A DNA stretch of 64,000 nucleotides from positions 63,264,001 to 63,328,000 of the forward strand of contig NC_080588.1 of NCBI RefSeq assembly GCF_029962835.1, in the 5' to 3' direction. Below the pieces are notes generated by a model. That model was not told the origin of the DNA. It did no database searches and was given only the letters and a program-made list of their open reading frames with translations. The stretch's first letter is position 1, and the number at the start of each line of letters is the position of its first letter. The position numbers were made by a program, and so were the translations under genes. Positions 44,221-56,700 of this stretch are shown here, piece by piece. Origin of the DNA: Magnolia sinica. Lineage: Eukaryota; Streptophyta; Magnoliopsida; Magnoliales; Magnoliaceae.

Positions 44221-45010
44221 CCAATCTCCCTTTAGTCGAGCACAAATATAGCCTTGACATGGTTGAGAGTCACGGGCGTTTTCGTGCTCCCTTCCTTCTT
44301 AAGCTACAAAACCAACTGCAAAAAATCTTTTCTTTTGCCCTTTCCCTCTCCTTCCCCTCTGTCCATTTTCAGTCGTTGATCTATGACCGAATCAAAGATC
44401 CAGTCTAACCATGATGAAAACCTCTTTATGTGGCCCAACATGCCTTGTACATCAAACCATGATATGATAGGAATATGATCTGAGACGTTAAGCTTACCCA
44501 ATAAATCTATGGCCTCACAGGCCACACGTCGAAACTCGTGGCCCACACTGCGTCTATCGTCCCCATATCATGCTCGTGATCACATTGATCGCTAATATCG
44601 ATGAAAAAAATTAGCACAGTAGACGCTTACTTTTTATGCCTTTTTTTTTTTTTTTCTGAACAGCCAAATACTTATGTTACGAAAGTAGATTTTTCAGCTA
44701 CGGAAAGAAAGTTTTCAGGTATGGAAAGAGAATTTTGGACAAAAATATCCCTGGTTTTCAAGTAAAAGCAGTTGAAAAAGGGTTTTTCATCTTTATTGGG
44801 TTGTCCGCACGAATAGAGGTCTAGATTGGTAAGTAGGTTTTGTTCGGGTCGAAAAAGGGAAGGTGGATGGAAGGTCGTGTCTATAGTAAAAAATTACCCG
44901 AGGCTACATCTTTTAAGTTAACCGGTGCACCCACTTGCGTGTGCACGTAGCACACCATCTGGTCCACCTCGCGTCCACGCCAGCCATAGCACGCGTCCAG
45001 CACTGTGGGT
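44221..45010. other. Intergenic DNA, no gene seen
   Basis: It includes a T run (44641-44656) and a tail-to-tail neighbour to the P450 fragment. Nothing was recognised. Confidence 0.35.
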
Positions 45011-45390
45011 CTCATCATCTCTCATGAGCAACCTTGCGCATCATCCTCCAATCTGAGTTGTAGGGACCGAACGCAATGTCCATCCCACCGTACGTGAGGG
45101 CTATGGCTGCAGTGGAGATGTCGCGGTTGGCGAGGATGGCGTCGTGATCCTTGAGGACCTCCTTAGCTACTTTAGGCGAGCTCAATACTATATAGAGCTT
45201 GCTACCTAGTTGTATCTTCGTGATCACGCCATAGATCCGGGCTAATTTGGCGAAGTAGTGGTGTAGATTGGGTTCCACGAATGGGAGGCTGCCGATCAAC
45301 GGCAGGCCTCATGGGCCCGGCGGCAAAGGAGGTACCCCATTGCGTGATCTCTTAACAATCACCCATGAAACTATACAAGTGTAAAGGAAA
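45011..45390 (-). pseudogene. Cytochrome P450 N-terminal fragment, CYP706-like
   Basis: On the - strand, a short hydrophobic stretch is followed by KRSRNGVPPLPPGP, an in-frame TGA, and GLPLIGSLPFVEPNLHHYF. Then come KIQLGSKLYIVLSSPKVAKE, LANRDISTAA, YGGMDIAFGPYNSDWRMMRK and two stops. This is the proline-rich hinge and helix A to C start of a plant microsomal P450. The GG(x)DIA..PY..WR wording is closest to what I know of CYP706. The TGA falls where PPGPRG normally has Arg, so CGA to TGA is the simplest cause. Everything after WRMMRKV, including the oxygen-binding helix and the heme cysteine, is missing. Confidence 0.8.
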
Positions 45391-45519
45391 ATGTGAGTGA
45401 TGCTTTGAAGTCGTTGATCTTGCTGGGCCACCATGAACGGATTTGATGAGCAAGATCTTCCTTCATGGTATTCACACTATTAATCTTGATCTCAGCAAAG
45501 TTCTACGCTGAATTCCAAT

Positions 45520-46108
45520 TAGAGTTGGGCACAGGACGACTCGACTCGGCAAACTCGGCTCGATAGACTTGATCTAAAGTGAGTGGGTGAGTCAATCTGA
45601 GTCAAGTTGACTTCACCTAGTTGGAACTCAAACCGAGTCGAGTTCGAGTCACCCAGTAACTCAGCTCGACTCAATCTAACTTGGTACTAACTCGACTTGT
45701 GTGTGTGTGTATTAAAAAATAAAATAAAAAATAAAAATAAAAAACTCAGTCTAACCTTTTAGATCTAAGATGCCATGTAGCCGGTGGAGAGGTTATAATT
45801 TTGACAAGTGAATCTAGGTTTTGAGTTGTGATAATTTTGACAAGTGAATCTAGGTTTTGAGTTGTGATTTCAGCCCGTGAATACCCGTTGCACCCGACAT
45901 GACTCAGTGCCGCCTCGACCGAACTTGGTACTTGTGACCAGGTCGGACTTGGTCTATAGATTAGTCCAGGTGAGACCTGAACTAGGATCGGGTTAGGCAT
46001 GTTGGACTCGGTACCAAGTCAGGTTGAGTTTAGGGTAGGCATATTTCAAAACCAGATCAAGTCAGGTTAGCCCTAACTCGATCTGAGTTGATTTAATGCC
46101 CAGATCTA
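45520..46108. mobile_element. hAT-type non-autonomous element, copy 2, 8-bp TSD
   Basis: The ends TAGAGTTGGGCAC and (reverse complement) TAGATCTGGGCAT are a TIR. ATTCCAAT flanks both sides (45512-45519, 46109-46116). The internal order matches the 498-bp copy at 10371 (GACTTCACC, AGTAACTC, GTGTGTGTG tract, GATCTAAGATG, GTGGACTCGG-like words). A 30-bp internal phrase around AAGTGAATCTAGGTTTTGAG is duplicated (45800-45864). Confidence 0.9.
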
Positions 46109-46116
46109 ATTCCAAT

Positions 46117-47199
46117 GCTTGCTTGAGATACCTTGTACAGGTGCTCTTTATGGTGCGAGTTTGTCACTTCATCAAGGTTGCTCTTTATTTACCGTCTCAC
46201 CACTTTGTTTCCTTTCGTCTGGCCCACCAAAATAATGAGTGAGCCTTTCATGGCCCTAGGCCTAACGTAGGAGGTCACATCTAATAGTCTGGCCAAAAAT
46301 AAAGGGTGTGTGGCCCTCTCCCAATTGTTTAAGAAAATGAGAGGTTTTGGAACAAAAAATTTTAGGATGCTGATGTAGCCCATTATTATGTGTATGTGAG
46401 ATTTGCTATGAGCCCACTGATGTATATGTGAGACTTGCTCTGGCCATTAAATATGAAATCTCATTTTTCGCCCAAAGCTAAAACAAAGGTTGATGTACAA
46501 TGCAGGTGGGCCACGCTAAAGGAAACAGATGGGAGATGTACATCTCCTCGTTTAATTTACAAGCCCACTATGATGATTATATAAAATTAACTATAACCAT
46601 AAGATGCCACACCAAATTTTGGGCTTGGATAAAAAATTACGCCCATTTATTCAATCGACCCATACTAAGGTAAACAGTTTGAAGTATTGTGAGCATTGTC
46701 CTTTACACTATTTCTAATCATATAGTCCACCTGAATCACGGATGGGGCTGATTTCGAAGTCCTAGACCAAAAATAAGGTGACACACCTAGTTATAAAGTG
46801 GACTTCATATAAACATTATAAGGTAATCCACTTGCGCCGCGAACCCATTTGCTTCCATGTCCAATGTGAGACTATTAAAACAATCAAACAAAGGAAATTG
46901 CCCGAATTAAGGGGTGACCTGCATTAAGTTAGCCACCCTACGCTTGTTCGATCGACCCGAGTCGAATAAGGGACAGTAGCTGGATTACGCAGGATGCTTA
47001 CACCCAATGTTGGTTGAACAAGGGTTCTCACATGTCAATTAAATTAGTCTAATAACCACGAATTGATCATATATGTTTTCAATGTATGACAATGACTAAA
47101 TTAAATTTAGGATACCCCGTTCTCATTGTACGAGTCCATTCATAACTGTTAGTGTGTTATGATCCTACAAAGACTCATGAACAAGACATGGTGGTATAG
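46117..47199. other. Intergenic DNA with repeat remnants
   Basis: Bases 46500-46800 resemble a further small-element type (GCAGGTGGGCCACGCTAAAG, TAGTCCACCTGAATCACGG). No gene is seen. Confidence 0.4.
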
Positions 47200-47204
47200 G
47201 ACAC

Positions 47205-47864
47205 TAATGTAGAACGTGTCACAGATACATTCCTAGCATGGTTGGGCCAAAAGAAGATGGACCGTAAATTGACCATTACTTTTGATTCGGGTATCGTTAC
47301 GGGGCGCACAACCTATCAATCTTTACTAAAATGGGCCATCCGAGGTGAATTGACCCACGACGTGGGTCGCATCTGTCCGTTTCGTCAGAAAACGCGCGCT
47401 TTTAGCTCAAAAACGAATTTTTAGAAAAAATTTACTATTTTTAGTAATTCCGATTTTTTAAATATTTTTAGAGTTTTAGATTTTCTTTCCTTTTAAAAAT
47501 AACTTTTAGTTATACTAAGACTCTTCTAGAGAAAGTTTATTTGCAATTTTTATTTTTACAAATTAGGCCTTAGAAGAGTTTTAATAGAATTAGGATTTTT
47601 ATTAGAGTTAGAATTTTGCTATTTTTGGTAATTACGAATTTTAGTTTATTTTTTTCTTTATTAATGGTGTAAGGAGAGGCATTAGAGGATGATCAATTAT
47701 TTCATTAATCAATTTTGAATTTATTAGAATTTATTTCTATTTTCTGCTTTCTTTCCTCGTGGATTCAAGAAGTGTCTGTGAGGAGTCCAGAGAAGTTCCG
47801 TGGATTCGGAATAGTTATCCTCTTGAGGAAGATGGTGCTCGACCTCACGTCCTCCCTTACGTTA
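47205..47864 (+). repeat. Left LTR of the gypsy derivative
   Basis: It begins TAATGTAGAACG where the right copy has TGATGTAGAATG, and ends ACGTTA where the right copy ends ACGTCA. The canonical TG..CA ends have therefore been lost in this copy by single transitions. Confidence 0.92.
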
Positions 47865-47867
47865 GTT

Positions 47868-47880
47868 TGGTATCAAAGCG
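47868..47880 (+). other. Primer binding site, initiator-Met tRNA type
   Basis: TGGTATCAAAGCG is one base away from the usual TGGTATCAGAGC start and lies 3 nt after the LTR, the normal spacing. It fixes the element's + orientation. Confidence 0.85.
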
Positions 47881-47895
47881 AGGTTTCTCCTTGGA

Positions 47896-49190
47896 TTGAT
47901 GGCTTCTAACGACGGGTCGGGTAACAATCCCATGGGCAGTGCTCCAGGAAATTTATCTTTAACGGCGGCAGCTTTCGAAGTAGCGCAACGAGAGAATCAA
48001 CAAGCCATGCAAGGGCTGCAGGCTTCCATCGACCGCATAGCGGATCTCTTGGCAGAAAACCTAAGGCAACTCTGTGTTCTTGGTGGTAATCCTCCACCAC
48101 CAATTGCTGAAACTCGTAATCGCCCTTATCGCAGGATAGTACCGGCAGTGCATCCAAGGGTCATTCCTGAGGAAAGGGGCTCCAGTGAAGAGGAAATCAA
48201 TGACATAATCTTCCAACACCCCAGACATGGCGGCGATCGAGTAGATCGAACGAATCGAGAATTCAAGATGAGGGTTGATATTCCTAGCTTCAATGGCCAA
48301 CTACACATTGAGGATTTCCTCGATTGGCTTTCTGAAGTTGAGTAATTCTTTAACTATATGGACATTCCTGAAGCAAAGAAGGCCAAGCTTGTGGCCTACA
48401 AGTTGAAAGGAGGAGCTTCAACTTGGTGGGAACAACTTCAATTCGAGCGAATGAGACGGATGAAGGCGCCAATCCGTATGTGGTCGCAGATGAAGAAGTT
48501 ATTGTGCATGCGATTCTTCCCTACCAATTACGATCAGGTATTATTCCAATAAAATCAAAATTATTGGCAAGATAACCAATCATTAAAGGGTTATGTAGAG
48601 AAATCCTATTATTTGTCGGCGAGAGGTGACCGGGTCAAAACGGAGTTGCAACAGACCACAGGATTTATCAGTGGCGAACATGTGACCCCTATGGGAACGG
48701 TGAACCAACTTCAGACTTCTAAAGTGGAGGGACAATCTCTCATGACTGAACAAGTCTTTGTTAAACAATTTGAGGAAACGGGAGAGATATATGCATTAGT
48801 TGAAGAGAAAAAATATGTAGAGCCTGTGAATATCCTAGAGGATTTGGAACCAGTATCGCAGGAGTTCAAGGGGTTGTGCTCGATGAACTCCTTAATAAAT
48901 TACTTCTCATACGAGATATGCAAAATCACGTTGATCCCGTCGCAGGAGCAAGTTCGCCTAATTGCTCACATTATCAGAAAAAAATATGAGATCTTGAAGG
49001 CAGATGTGAAGGAACTGATCGATATTAGTCAAGTCAAGGAAAGCATGAGTACATGTATTGTGTCAACTCAAGAGCTTAATGCCAAGTACAAAAAAAAGGC
49101 TAATGAACATCGGCATCAGAAGTTATCTCAGACTCATATACCAAGTCTCTTGCGTAACTCGAGGATGAGTTTTTTTCAAGTGGAGGGGTC
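47896..49190 (+). pseudogene. Gag-like frame and pol scraps of the gypsy derivative
   Basis: A gag frame starts at 47896 ([11 protein letters not shown]), carries [19 protein letters not shown], is cut by a stop at 48343, and resumes with LKGGASTWWEQLQ and FFPTNYDQV until another stop at 48550. After 48613 the frame resembles the spacer between protease and reverse transcriptase (QFEETGEIYALV, PVSQEFKGL) and then the integrase C-terminal side (LNAKYKKKANEHR). Protease, reverse transcriptase, RNase H and the integrase core are absent. Confidence 0.8.
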
Positions 49191-49850
49191 TGATGTAGAA
49201 TGTGTCACAGATACGTTCCTAGCATGGTTGGGCCAAAAGAAGATGGACCGTAAATTGATCATAACTTTTAATCCGGGTATCGTTACAGGGCGCACAACCT
49301 ATCAATCTTTACTGAAATGGGCCATCCGAGGTGAACCGACCCACTAAGTAGGTCGCATCTGTCCGTTTTGTCAAAAAACGCGCGCTTTCAGCCCAAAAAC
49401 GAATTTTTAGAAAAATTTTACTATTTTTAGTAATTCCAATTTTTTAAATATTTTTAGAGTTTTAGATTTTCTTTCCTTTTAGAGATAACTTTTAGTTATA
49501 CTAGGACTCTTCTAGAGAAAGTTTATTTGCAATTTTTATTTTTAGAAATTAGGCCTTAGAAGAGTTTTATTATAATTAGGATTTTTATTAGAGTTAGAAT
49601 TTTGCTATTTTTGGTAATTACGAATTTTAGTTTATTTTTTTCTTTATTAATGGTGTAAGGAGATGCATTAGTGGATGATCAATTATTTCATTAATCAATT
49701 TTGAATTTATTAGAATTTATTTCTATTTTCTGCTTTCTTTCCTCGTGGATTCAAGAAGTGTCTGTGAGGAGTCCAGAGAAGTTCTGTGGATTCGGAATAG
49801 TTATCCTCTTGAGGAAGGTGGTGCTCGACCTCACGTCCTCCCCTACGTCA
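49191..49850 (+). repeat. Right LTR of the gypsy derivative
   Basis: It begins TGATGTAGAATG and ends CTACGTCA. The frame 48613-49347 runs from the interior into this LTR and is not a real gene end. Confidence 0.92.
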
Positions 49851-49855
49851 GACAC

Positions 49856-50134
49856 CATGACCCAGTTGTCATCCCATACTGGGGTGATGAGTCTCTCTAT
49901 AGTGACCATTGAGCACTGATTAAGGTGATGGATTATTGTTTGAATGACCCCCATCAAATACTCGGCCGATGGTTCCGCACCAGAGTACCATTCGAACGAA
50001 CCGGGCATGAATGAAATTAGGCGACGAGTTATTTTCTCTGTATTAATTTAGTTTTAAGTGACAAACTCATACTTATGAATTGATTATTCATACTCAGTAT
50101 TTAGGTTGACCATTACCACATTGATTTACAAACT
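49856..50134. other. Spacer between the gypsy derivative and the long solo LTR
   Basis: No gene is seen. The sequence continues the target of the gypsy derivative; joined to 47199 it would read through GACAC once. Confidence 0.5.
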
Positions 50135-50595
50135 TGTAACACTCCGAAAATCGAGGGTCGAGCATAACTCAACTTGTAACGCCCTGAATATGGGGGTCGT
50201 ACATACACTTGACTCCCGAGTTCCCGGGTATCACTTATAACCTATTTTCTTATTAAAGTACGTTTAATAAGGTTTAGATACGTAGCCTGGAATTACTTGA
50301 AACATGAATCACAATTCACAACTAGTCAACTGTAATGGGAAAGTTTAAATGTTTACAAGTCCAAAAGAAAATTTATAACTATGGGTCGCACAAGGTGTTG
50401 CCCAACAAGAGTACAAACAAAATATATCCAAAAGAATGATTCACCAAGTCCCCTACTTAGCAATCCAAGTCCGCCCAGAAAACTAGGGCGAGCCACCCAT
50501 CAACTGGAAATAAGACAACTTGTCCTCCACATCCTGTCTCGCACTGTTATGCTCCTCGTACCCTGCATCACCTACATCTACTGAAATGTCTGGTT

Positions 50596-50611
50596 GGTGT
50601 TTTAAAACACC
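50596..50611. repeat. Conserved 16-bp palindrome, inner LTR
   Basis: GGTGTTTTAAAACACC is a perfect palindrome 421 bp from the LTR end. The same word occurs in the other long LTRs (53784-53799, 62095-62110). Confidence 0.9.
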
Positions 50612-51085
50612 GTCTCAGAGTGGGAGTGAGTGATCAACTCAGTGGGTGCTATTAGTCTTAAGTTGTAACAGGCATCAGTTATATTATGAACTTAATGAAA
50701 TGCAATCACTCACAAACATCTAACTAATCTTATTAATGCGTATGCATGATAGATGATATGATGTATGTTCTCGCCACAACACTCCCTCGAGCGACTCCAT
50801 CTAACGATCGCGTATGTCAACACTCCCTCAGAGCGACCTCGACTGCCGAGTCGCCAACCTATCTAATGCAATGCAATGGTAATGTTAACTGGGTTCTTAG
50901 TTAAGTCCATTCATCCACTAGGTTGAGGAATCTGATACACCTCACGTATCAAATGCTCTGAACTAGTTGCCAGGCCAAGACCCCCTAACATGTGAGCCGA
51001 GACCCCGCGGTCCTTGATCTCGTCGGGTTCTCCATCCCCGACTTCAAGCACATGGGGAGTGCCGAGAGAAAAGGATCGCTCGCGG

Positions 51086-51175
51086 TCACTACGAGGAGGC
51101 GCGGCACCCTAGCGTAGGCCGACAGCTCGGACATAGTGTCCCATTCTACCATGCCCGGCTCACGAGGCAGTGGAC
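51086..51175. repeat. Conserved LTR block, inner copy
   Basis: GGTCACTACGAGGAGGC, then a CTAGCGTAGG(C/T)CGACAGCTCG-like phrase, then CCATGCCCGGCTCACGAG. The block recurs at 54429-54514 in the outer LTR (with a partial extra copy at about 54318-54415) and in weaker form at 62694-62750. Confidence 0.8.
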
Positions 51176-52310
51176 CCGTTTCAATTTGATTATCAATGGG
51201 CTACAATGGTTGTAGGGTGTTATAGGTTTCATACATATGTGAGCAAACAGTGTTAACAAATAAGGTTGGACAGTAAATGGGCTAGACCGCATGAGTCTAA
51301 GCAAGCATGCGATAGACGACATCAGGTACGAGTGACCCATGTAGTCTAACTACTGTCGCCCACGCGCACTTGCCCAAATCCATGAGTTTAGCCTCAAGAT
51401 AGTCCTACCAACGGGACCACCTTTATTCTCCTCATTTTCCTGACCAACCCAAGGGTTGAGGGTAATTTCATAACATGCCACAATAAGGGTTATCATCCAA
51501 TACAAGTAGAAGCATACGTTCACATCTTCCAACATAAAATCTCAATGTCTCTACCAAGCAAAGCTAATCATGATGTGAACTAAGGGTGCAAGTGCGTTGT
51601 GTGGCTTAGTGAGGAAGTTAAGCACTTCCTACACTTCATAGAACCAAATAACACAAGAATTAAGGAATTATACATGTTATAAAGCAACACCTTATGAGAA
51701 GATCACAAAAGACATGAACATGTAATCAACCATTGTAGCAAATCATGTGAGAGGCAAGAACAACATCATGTAAGAACTAAACAAAACATACCATTCCGTG
51801 CAATTCCAAGTAAGACATACAATTCCTAGGTTTCTCTAAAATTTTCAAATACATCATTCAAGCAATCAAAATCATTAGGCTCATAATATAGTTAGTGCTA
51901 GACCACCTAAGGATAATAGTTCGCACCTATAGATCGTTGAGGTCTTGGGAAACAATGTAGAAGCGTCGAACTCGGTATGGTTCGGCTGGAATCCTAAGAC
52001 AATACTCTTGCATGTTAGAACCTCATGCAAATCCTCTCTTACATAAGGGTTTCAAGAAAAAGGGGTGAGGGATTTCCCTATACAATCAACGGAAGCGGTT
52101 CTTGCGGTTGTGGTGGAGGATTTCCTTGAAGAAGAGGGAGAGATTTGCAAGATGGAACTTTCTTGGGCCCCACTTCAACTATGACCCACTTTCTCTCCCT
52201 CCTTCACTCTTCCTTTCTCTCTTCTTCCTTTCTTCTTTCTCCCTTTTATCTCCTCTCTTTCCTTCTCTAGGGTAAATTCGTATGGGGAGAGGGGTGTCCC
52301 AAAGGAGCCC

Positions 52311-52318
52311 CTTTTATA
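52311..52318 (-). promoter_or_regulatory. TATA box of the inner long LTR
   Basis: TATAAAAG on the - strand, with a C-rich and purine-rich leader downstream (towards 52190). It indicates a transcription start near 52280 and - orientation of the LTR family. Confidence 0.65.
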
Positions 52319-53783
52319 ATGCCAGATTTGGTGCAAATGGCCCTAAGTATTGGGTTTTTACTATACTAGCCCTATGAGAGGGTTTTTCTAGCCTCTAAGG
52401 CCCATTATAGAGTGTAGGAGTCGATACCCATCGTTGGATAGTTGGCCCTAGTAATGATCTACACATAGACACAATTGGCCCGCCATTTGGATGCGCCGAT
52501 TAACAGATATGATTAGAAGCTGGTTCAACGGTCACCGATGGTCGATCGGGGCCGCGGCTATACGGATATGAGTAGGGAAATATCCTTACTCCACAAGTAA
52601 AGTTTGGTCATAAACCGACGGTCCGAAATCCTCAACTTTGCATAAGCGTGGATGACCCAATTCACTTAAGTTTCAATTCATTCATTTAGGGTATTTGTAC
52701 TTTTCATACACTCGTCCTTTAGCCCAAGTTGAGCGGTTCTGGACAACACCCAGGTCCGACTCCCACGATAGATATCAAGCCCAGTAAGACGAACATCGTT
52801 CTATAGTTTTGGAACTAGTGACCCACCAACGAGTGGTCTAGAGCTTGTTCAGAGAATCAGGGCATTTCTGGAATAAATTTAATAGTGAGATTTCTCGGGG
52901 GCAATGATTAGAGTTTGGATTAACTATATTCATAATGTGACCTATTTATAACTAGTGAAAGTGGAGATTTGGTCATGATTACTCTAAACCATTGGTTTTA
53001 GGCTAAAAGGATAACGGGGTTGATTTAGTTTATTAGTTAAGATCCACGCCTTATTTGACTCAGCCCCGGTTAGATCTTTAATTTAGTCATGATTGTCTTG
53101 ATTAGTTAGCGATGGGTCGGTTAAATTTAAGTCCTATGTGAGTAAATCATGGGGCTATACTTGATGTTCAAGTGATCGGGCGGATTCGTTGGCTTCCTAC
53201 GGTTAATTTATCGGACTTGTGTGGTTCTTTACTGGTACCATCCCTGTATAAACTAACATTGAATGCTAATGGTCATTAAGTGATATTATAAGTTAATTAA
53301 TAAAAAAATTTCAAGGATTTTTTTTGGGAATCCAAAACAATGAAAATCCTGGATGTTACACAACTCCCAAGGTCCGGTGCATCACTTATGCAATATGGAT
53401 GATAATGTTCAGATTTCACTCATATTAATGGGTTAAGCATGAGTGAGATTATACTAAAACAACATATCATACTCTGAATATAATTAAATTAAGCAAGCGG
53501 AAGACTGAAACATATATATTTAAATATGTGGGTGTTTTACCAACTCCAGAGTATGAGTATGTAACCAGGTTGAATATATACAAGTATTGTTTCAAAATAT
53601 ACAAAAAGAAAAAATGTAAAGTGTTCAACTAAACCAAAATCCTAATGTTCCCTGCGTATCAGCACGAGGTCTACATCGACCCGCCTGATAGCTGAAAGTA
53701 GGAAAACTCCTCCTCCTCATCTATGTAGTCCTGCTCCATAGTATAGACTACTTCAGTACCGGCATCTAAACCATAGTCTGGTT

Positions 53784-53799
53784 GGTGTTTTAAAACACC
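53784..53799. repeat. Conserved 16-bp palindrome, outer LTR
   Basis: GGTGTTTTAAAACACC lies 458 bp from the LTR end once the nested insertion is removed. It is followed by ATCCCAGGTGGGAATGAG, parallel to GTCTCAGAGTGGGAGTGAG in the inner LTR. Confidence 0.9.
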
Positions 53800-56700
53800 A
53801 TCCCAGGTGGGAATGAGTAGCTAATTCAGTGGAACTATAAAGCAAAGGTTAACATGTTATCAATTCAGTCAAGTTGTAATGATAAAGCAATACAACAATC
53901 ATTTCCTACGTACTCTTATTAATGCTGGAATAGTATGCTGTAATGATGCATGCCCTTACCTGCACTCCCTCAGCGACTTCATCTCACGATCGGGCATGAC
54001 AAACTCCCTAAACGTGCGCTTCCTCGCCAAAACACATGTAATGCAGTGCATGGTCGTGTTAGCCAAGTAATTTAGTAGGCTTATTCATACAATGGATTTG
54101 GGAAGCTAAGGTACCTCCCTTTATATCATTTACCCAAACAAATGATCCATCTAGGGTCGTCAATTCTAGTTAATTGCATACGATAGGTAAGTTGTGGGGT
54201 CATCACTCTCAGTTAAAAGCAGTGGATAGGCGAGTTCATGAGTTTATATTCGAGATCACTCCACCAACGCCATACCAACTAGAACGTTATTTTCGAAGGG
54301 GGTCCAGATTACACGGCTCACCCCAACCCACGCTGGGACCGCAGCCAGGCTACGCCGGTGTAGGCCGATAGTTCGAATATAGTGTCTCATACCACCGTAT
54401 TTGGCTTATGAGTTTGGGTTGCTCACTGGTCACTACGAGGAGGCTCGTTACCCTAACGTAGGTCGACAGCTCGACCACGATGTCCCATACCACCATACCC
54501 GGCTCATGAGTCTTAGCGGATCATGGTACCATAGTTGAAACGGGCTTTTGCATTGGTAAGTGGTACCTTAGATTCAAGAAGTAGCGTCCATACATGGTAA
54601 ATACATAATAGGCCAATCGGTTTATTAGACAAGTTCGACTGGTACGAGCATACGCTAAATTAATCGACATGGAACGCATAAGCACTCCACGTGGCTTAAC
54701 CACTGTCAACAATCATCGTACGACTTGGATTCACCGAACGCATCAAATGTGGCGAGACTAATTCGGTCACTCAAACAGGAATTGTTACCGATTGCCTGGA
54801 CTACATAATAGTCTCAATCGTACTCAAATGCAGCATGTGGAGACATGTGATAATCATATAGGCATTTAACAAATAATCCAAGTACAATACTCATTTGAGC
54901 ATTTTATCAACATATTGAACATGCGACCGAACAATTCAATTCATCCATAAATTGTATAGTTAAAATTAAGATTTCCTGAAGAAAATTATATATATAGATA
55001 AGGTAATTGAGAATTCTATCTCAACACCCTTATTAAATACAATTCATCAAACAATATCCCATTCAGACATTTTTATCAAATGCATAGAACATGTTATTAT
55101 ACATATGCATTTTATACATAAATCACGTAGTTGAAATGAAGACTATATGAAGGAAATTATACATCTAGATAAGGTAGTTGAGAATCCTATCTCAACGCTC
55201 TTAATAAATACAATTCATTGGACAATTTCTCATTCAGTCATTTTATCAAACACTTAAACTACACATTACTACATATATGAACTAAATTAATTATAGCATA
55301 TATTATGGAAAATCCTTTCACAACGGAGTTGTCATGCATACAACAATCATGTATTCTAGGTTAATAGCCATGACAAGCACAAATCATGATTTCATATTCA
55401 TTCGAACATTTCAACAAACACATGGAATACATCATATATTTACATAGTTCACATACATGTATAAATTATCGAATACATCGTAACTAAGATCGTATGACAA
55501 TAATCAAGTTAGAGATAAATCATTAGCTAACATTAAAAGCCTTGAAAACCATAACCTAAACGTTTATAGTCCGTACCTTTCGTCGGATAACTCGTTTCGA
55601 ACTCGGTTCGAATCCTACGTTCCCGTATACAGAACAACGGTACCTAAATCATGAAATGAGTTAGCTATTTCGTCGATTCCTCTATTTTGATTCCTAAAAT
55701 AATATTAGGGTTAAGATTTCTTACCCAAATCGAAGTTGGAACGGCTTATGTAGCGATGGTGGGGAGGCGATTCGGTACGTGGAGTAGTGGTAGTGAATCC
55801 CAGCAACAATCTCCCAATCTCACTCTCTTCTCCTCACTCTTTTCTCTCCTTTTCTCTCTTCTCTCTCCTAGGGTTTGTAGAATTCGTATGGGAGAGAGAG
55901 AGAGAGAGGTGGGTTTAAGGGCCTTGTAATGCAAATGGCCCCAGGGCCATGGTATACCTGGTTTGTATCCAAAGGGTGACTATTTTTGACAAAGAGGGCC
56001 CATAGGGAGGTCCACAACTTACATATGTTATAAGGTAAGTTTCCTGACAATGGATCTATGTCAGGACTGTGTTTTTGGTGTGATCTGCCAAACGGATCGG
56101 CCATGAAGGACATGTATCAGATCGACAGTCATCGTTCCTCAATCAGGGCTACAAGTATACAGATTGGTATAGGAAAATTTCCCTGACCCATGGGTGATGT
56201 TTGGTGAGAATCTGATGGTCTAAAGTCTTCAATTTCGCCCGCAAGTGAATGACCCAATTCACTTAAATTTCAATACATTTTTTAAAAGTATTCGTGTTTC
56301 TCACACACTCTACTCAGAGCTCAAGTTATGCGGTTCTCGATACTGTTTGGTCTCGATTCCCACGATGTTTATCAAGTTCAATAAGACTGACATAATCCTA
56401 TAGTTTCGCGGTAATCAGACTTTCAACACGCGATACAGGTCCGATACGGAGTTTCAATGTGCCCCCGAGAGCAACTGGGTTTTGGAATTTCTCCTAAGTT
56501 TTCAAGTAATGTTGAGTTAGCGATTTTAATAATTTTGGGTCTTGTAGATTGTATAGATAGTGATTCAAGTTAAATCCAGCAATTATTTAGTTTAGTACTT
56601 AACCAAATTTCGCCCTAATTATGATAGAATAAGGTCCTAGGACAGTTATATGTCCCTTTTTGGTACTTTCAGTTAGTATATTATTTTAATTATTTTTTTA

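Larger units (their letters stand above)
47205..49850 (+). mobile_element. Ty3/gypsy deletion derivative with intact LTR pair
   Basis: The element is 2646 bp with two LTRs of exactly 660 bp (47205-47864, 49191-49850), flanked by GACAC (47200-47204, 49851-49855). A primer site TGGTATCAAAGCG starts 3 nt after the left LTR (47868). A purine tract AAGTGGAGGGG precedes the right LTR. The 1.3-kb interior codes for gag and scraps of pol only. By hand I count about 30 substitutions between the LTRs and almost no net length change, near 95% identity. It must have moved using proteins of another element, or been deleted after insertion. Confidence 0.93.
50175..53360 (-). mobile_element. Inner solo LTR (3186 bp) nested in the outer one
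   Basis: The ends are TGTAACGCCCTG and GGATGTTACA; CAACT flanks both sides (50170-50174, 53361-53365). On the - strand a clear TATA box, TATAAAAG, lies at 52311-52318, followed by a pyrimidine/purine-rich leader. This places about 1 kb of U3 on the right and about 2.1 kb of R-U5 on the left. It shares several blocks with the outer LTR, including the 16-bp palindrome and the GGTCACTACGAGGAGGC block. Confidence 0.9.

Noticed and set aside
48613-49347. A 244-codon frame as an independent gene
   Set aside because: It is the gag-pol remnant of the gypsy derivative and runs into its right LTR.
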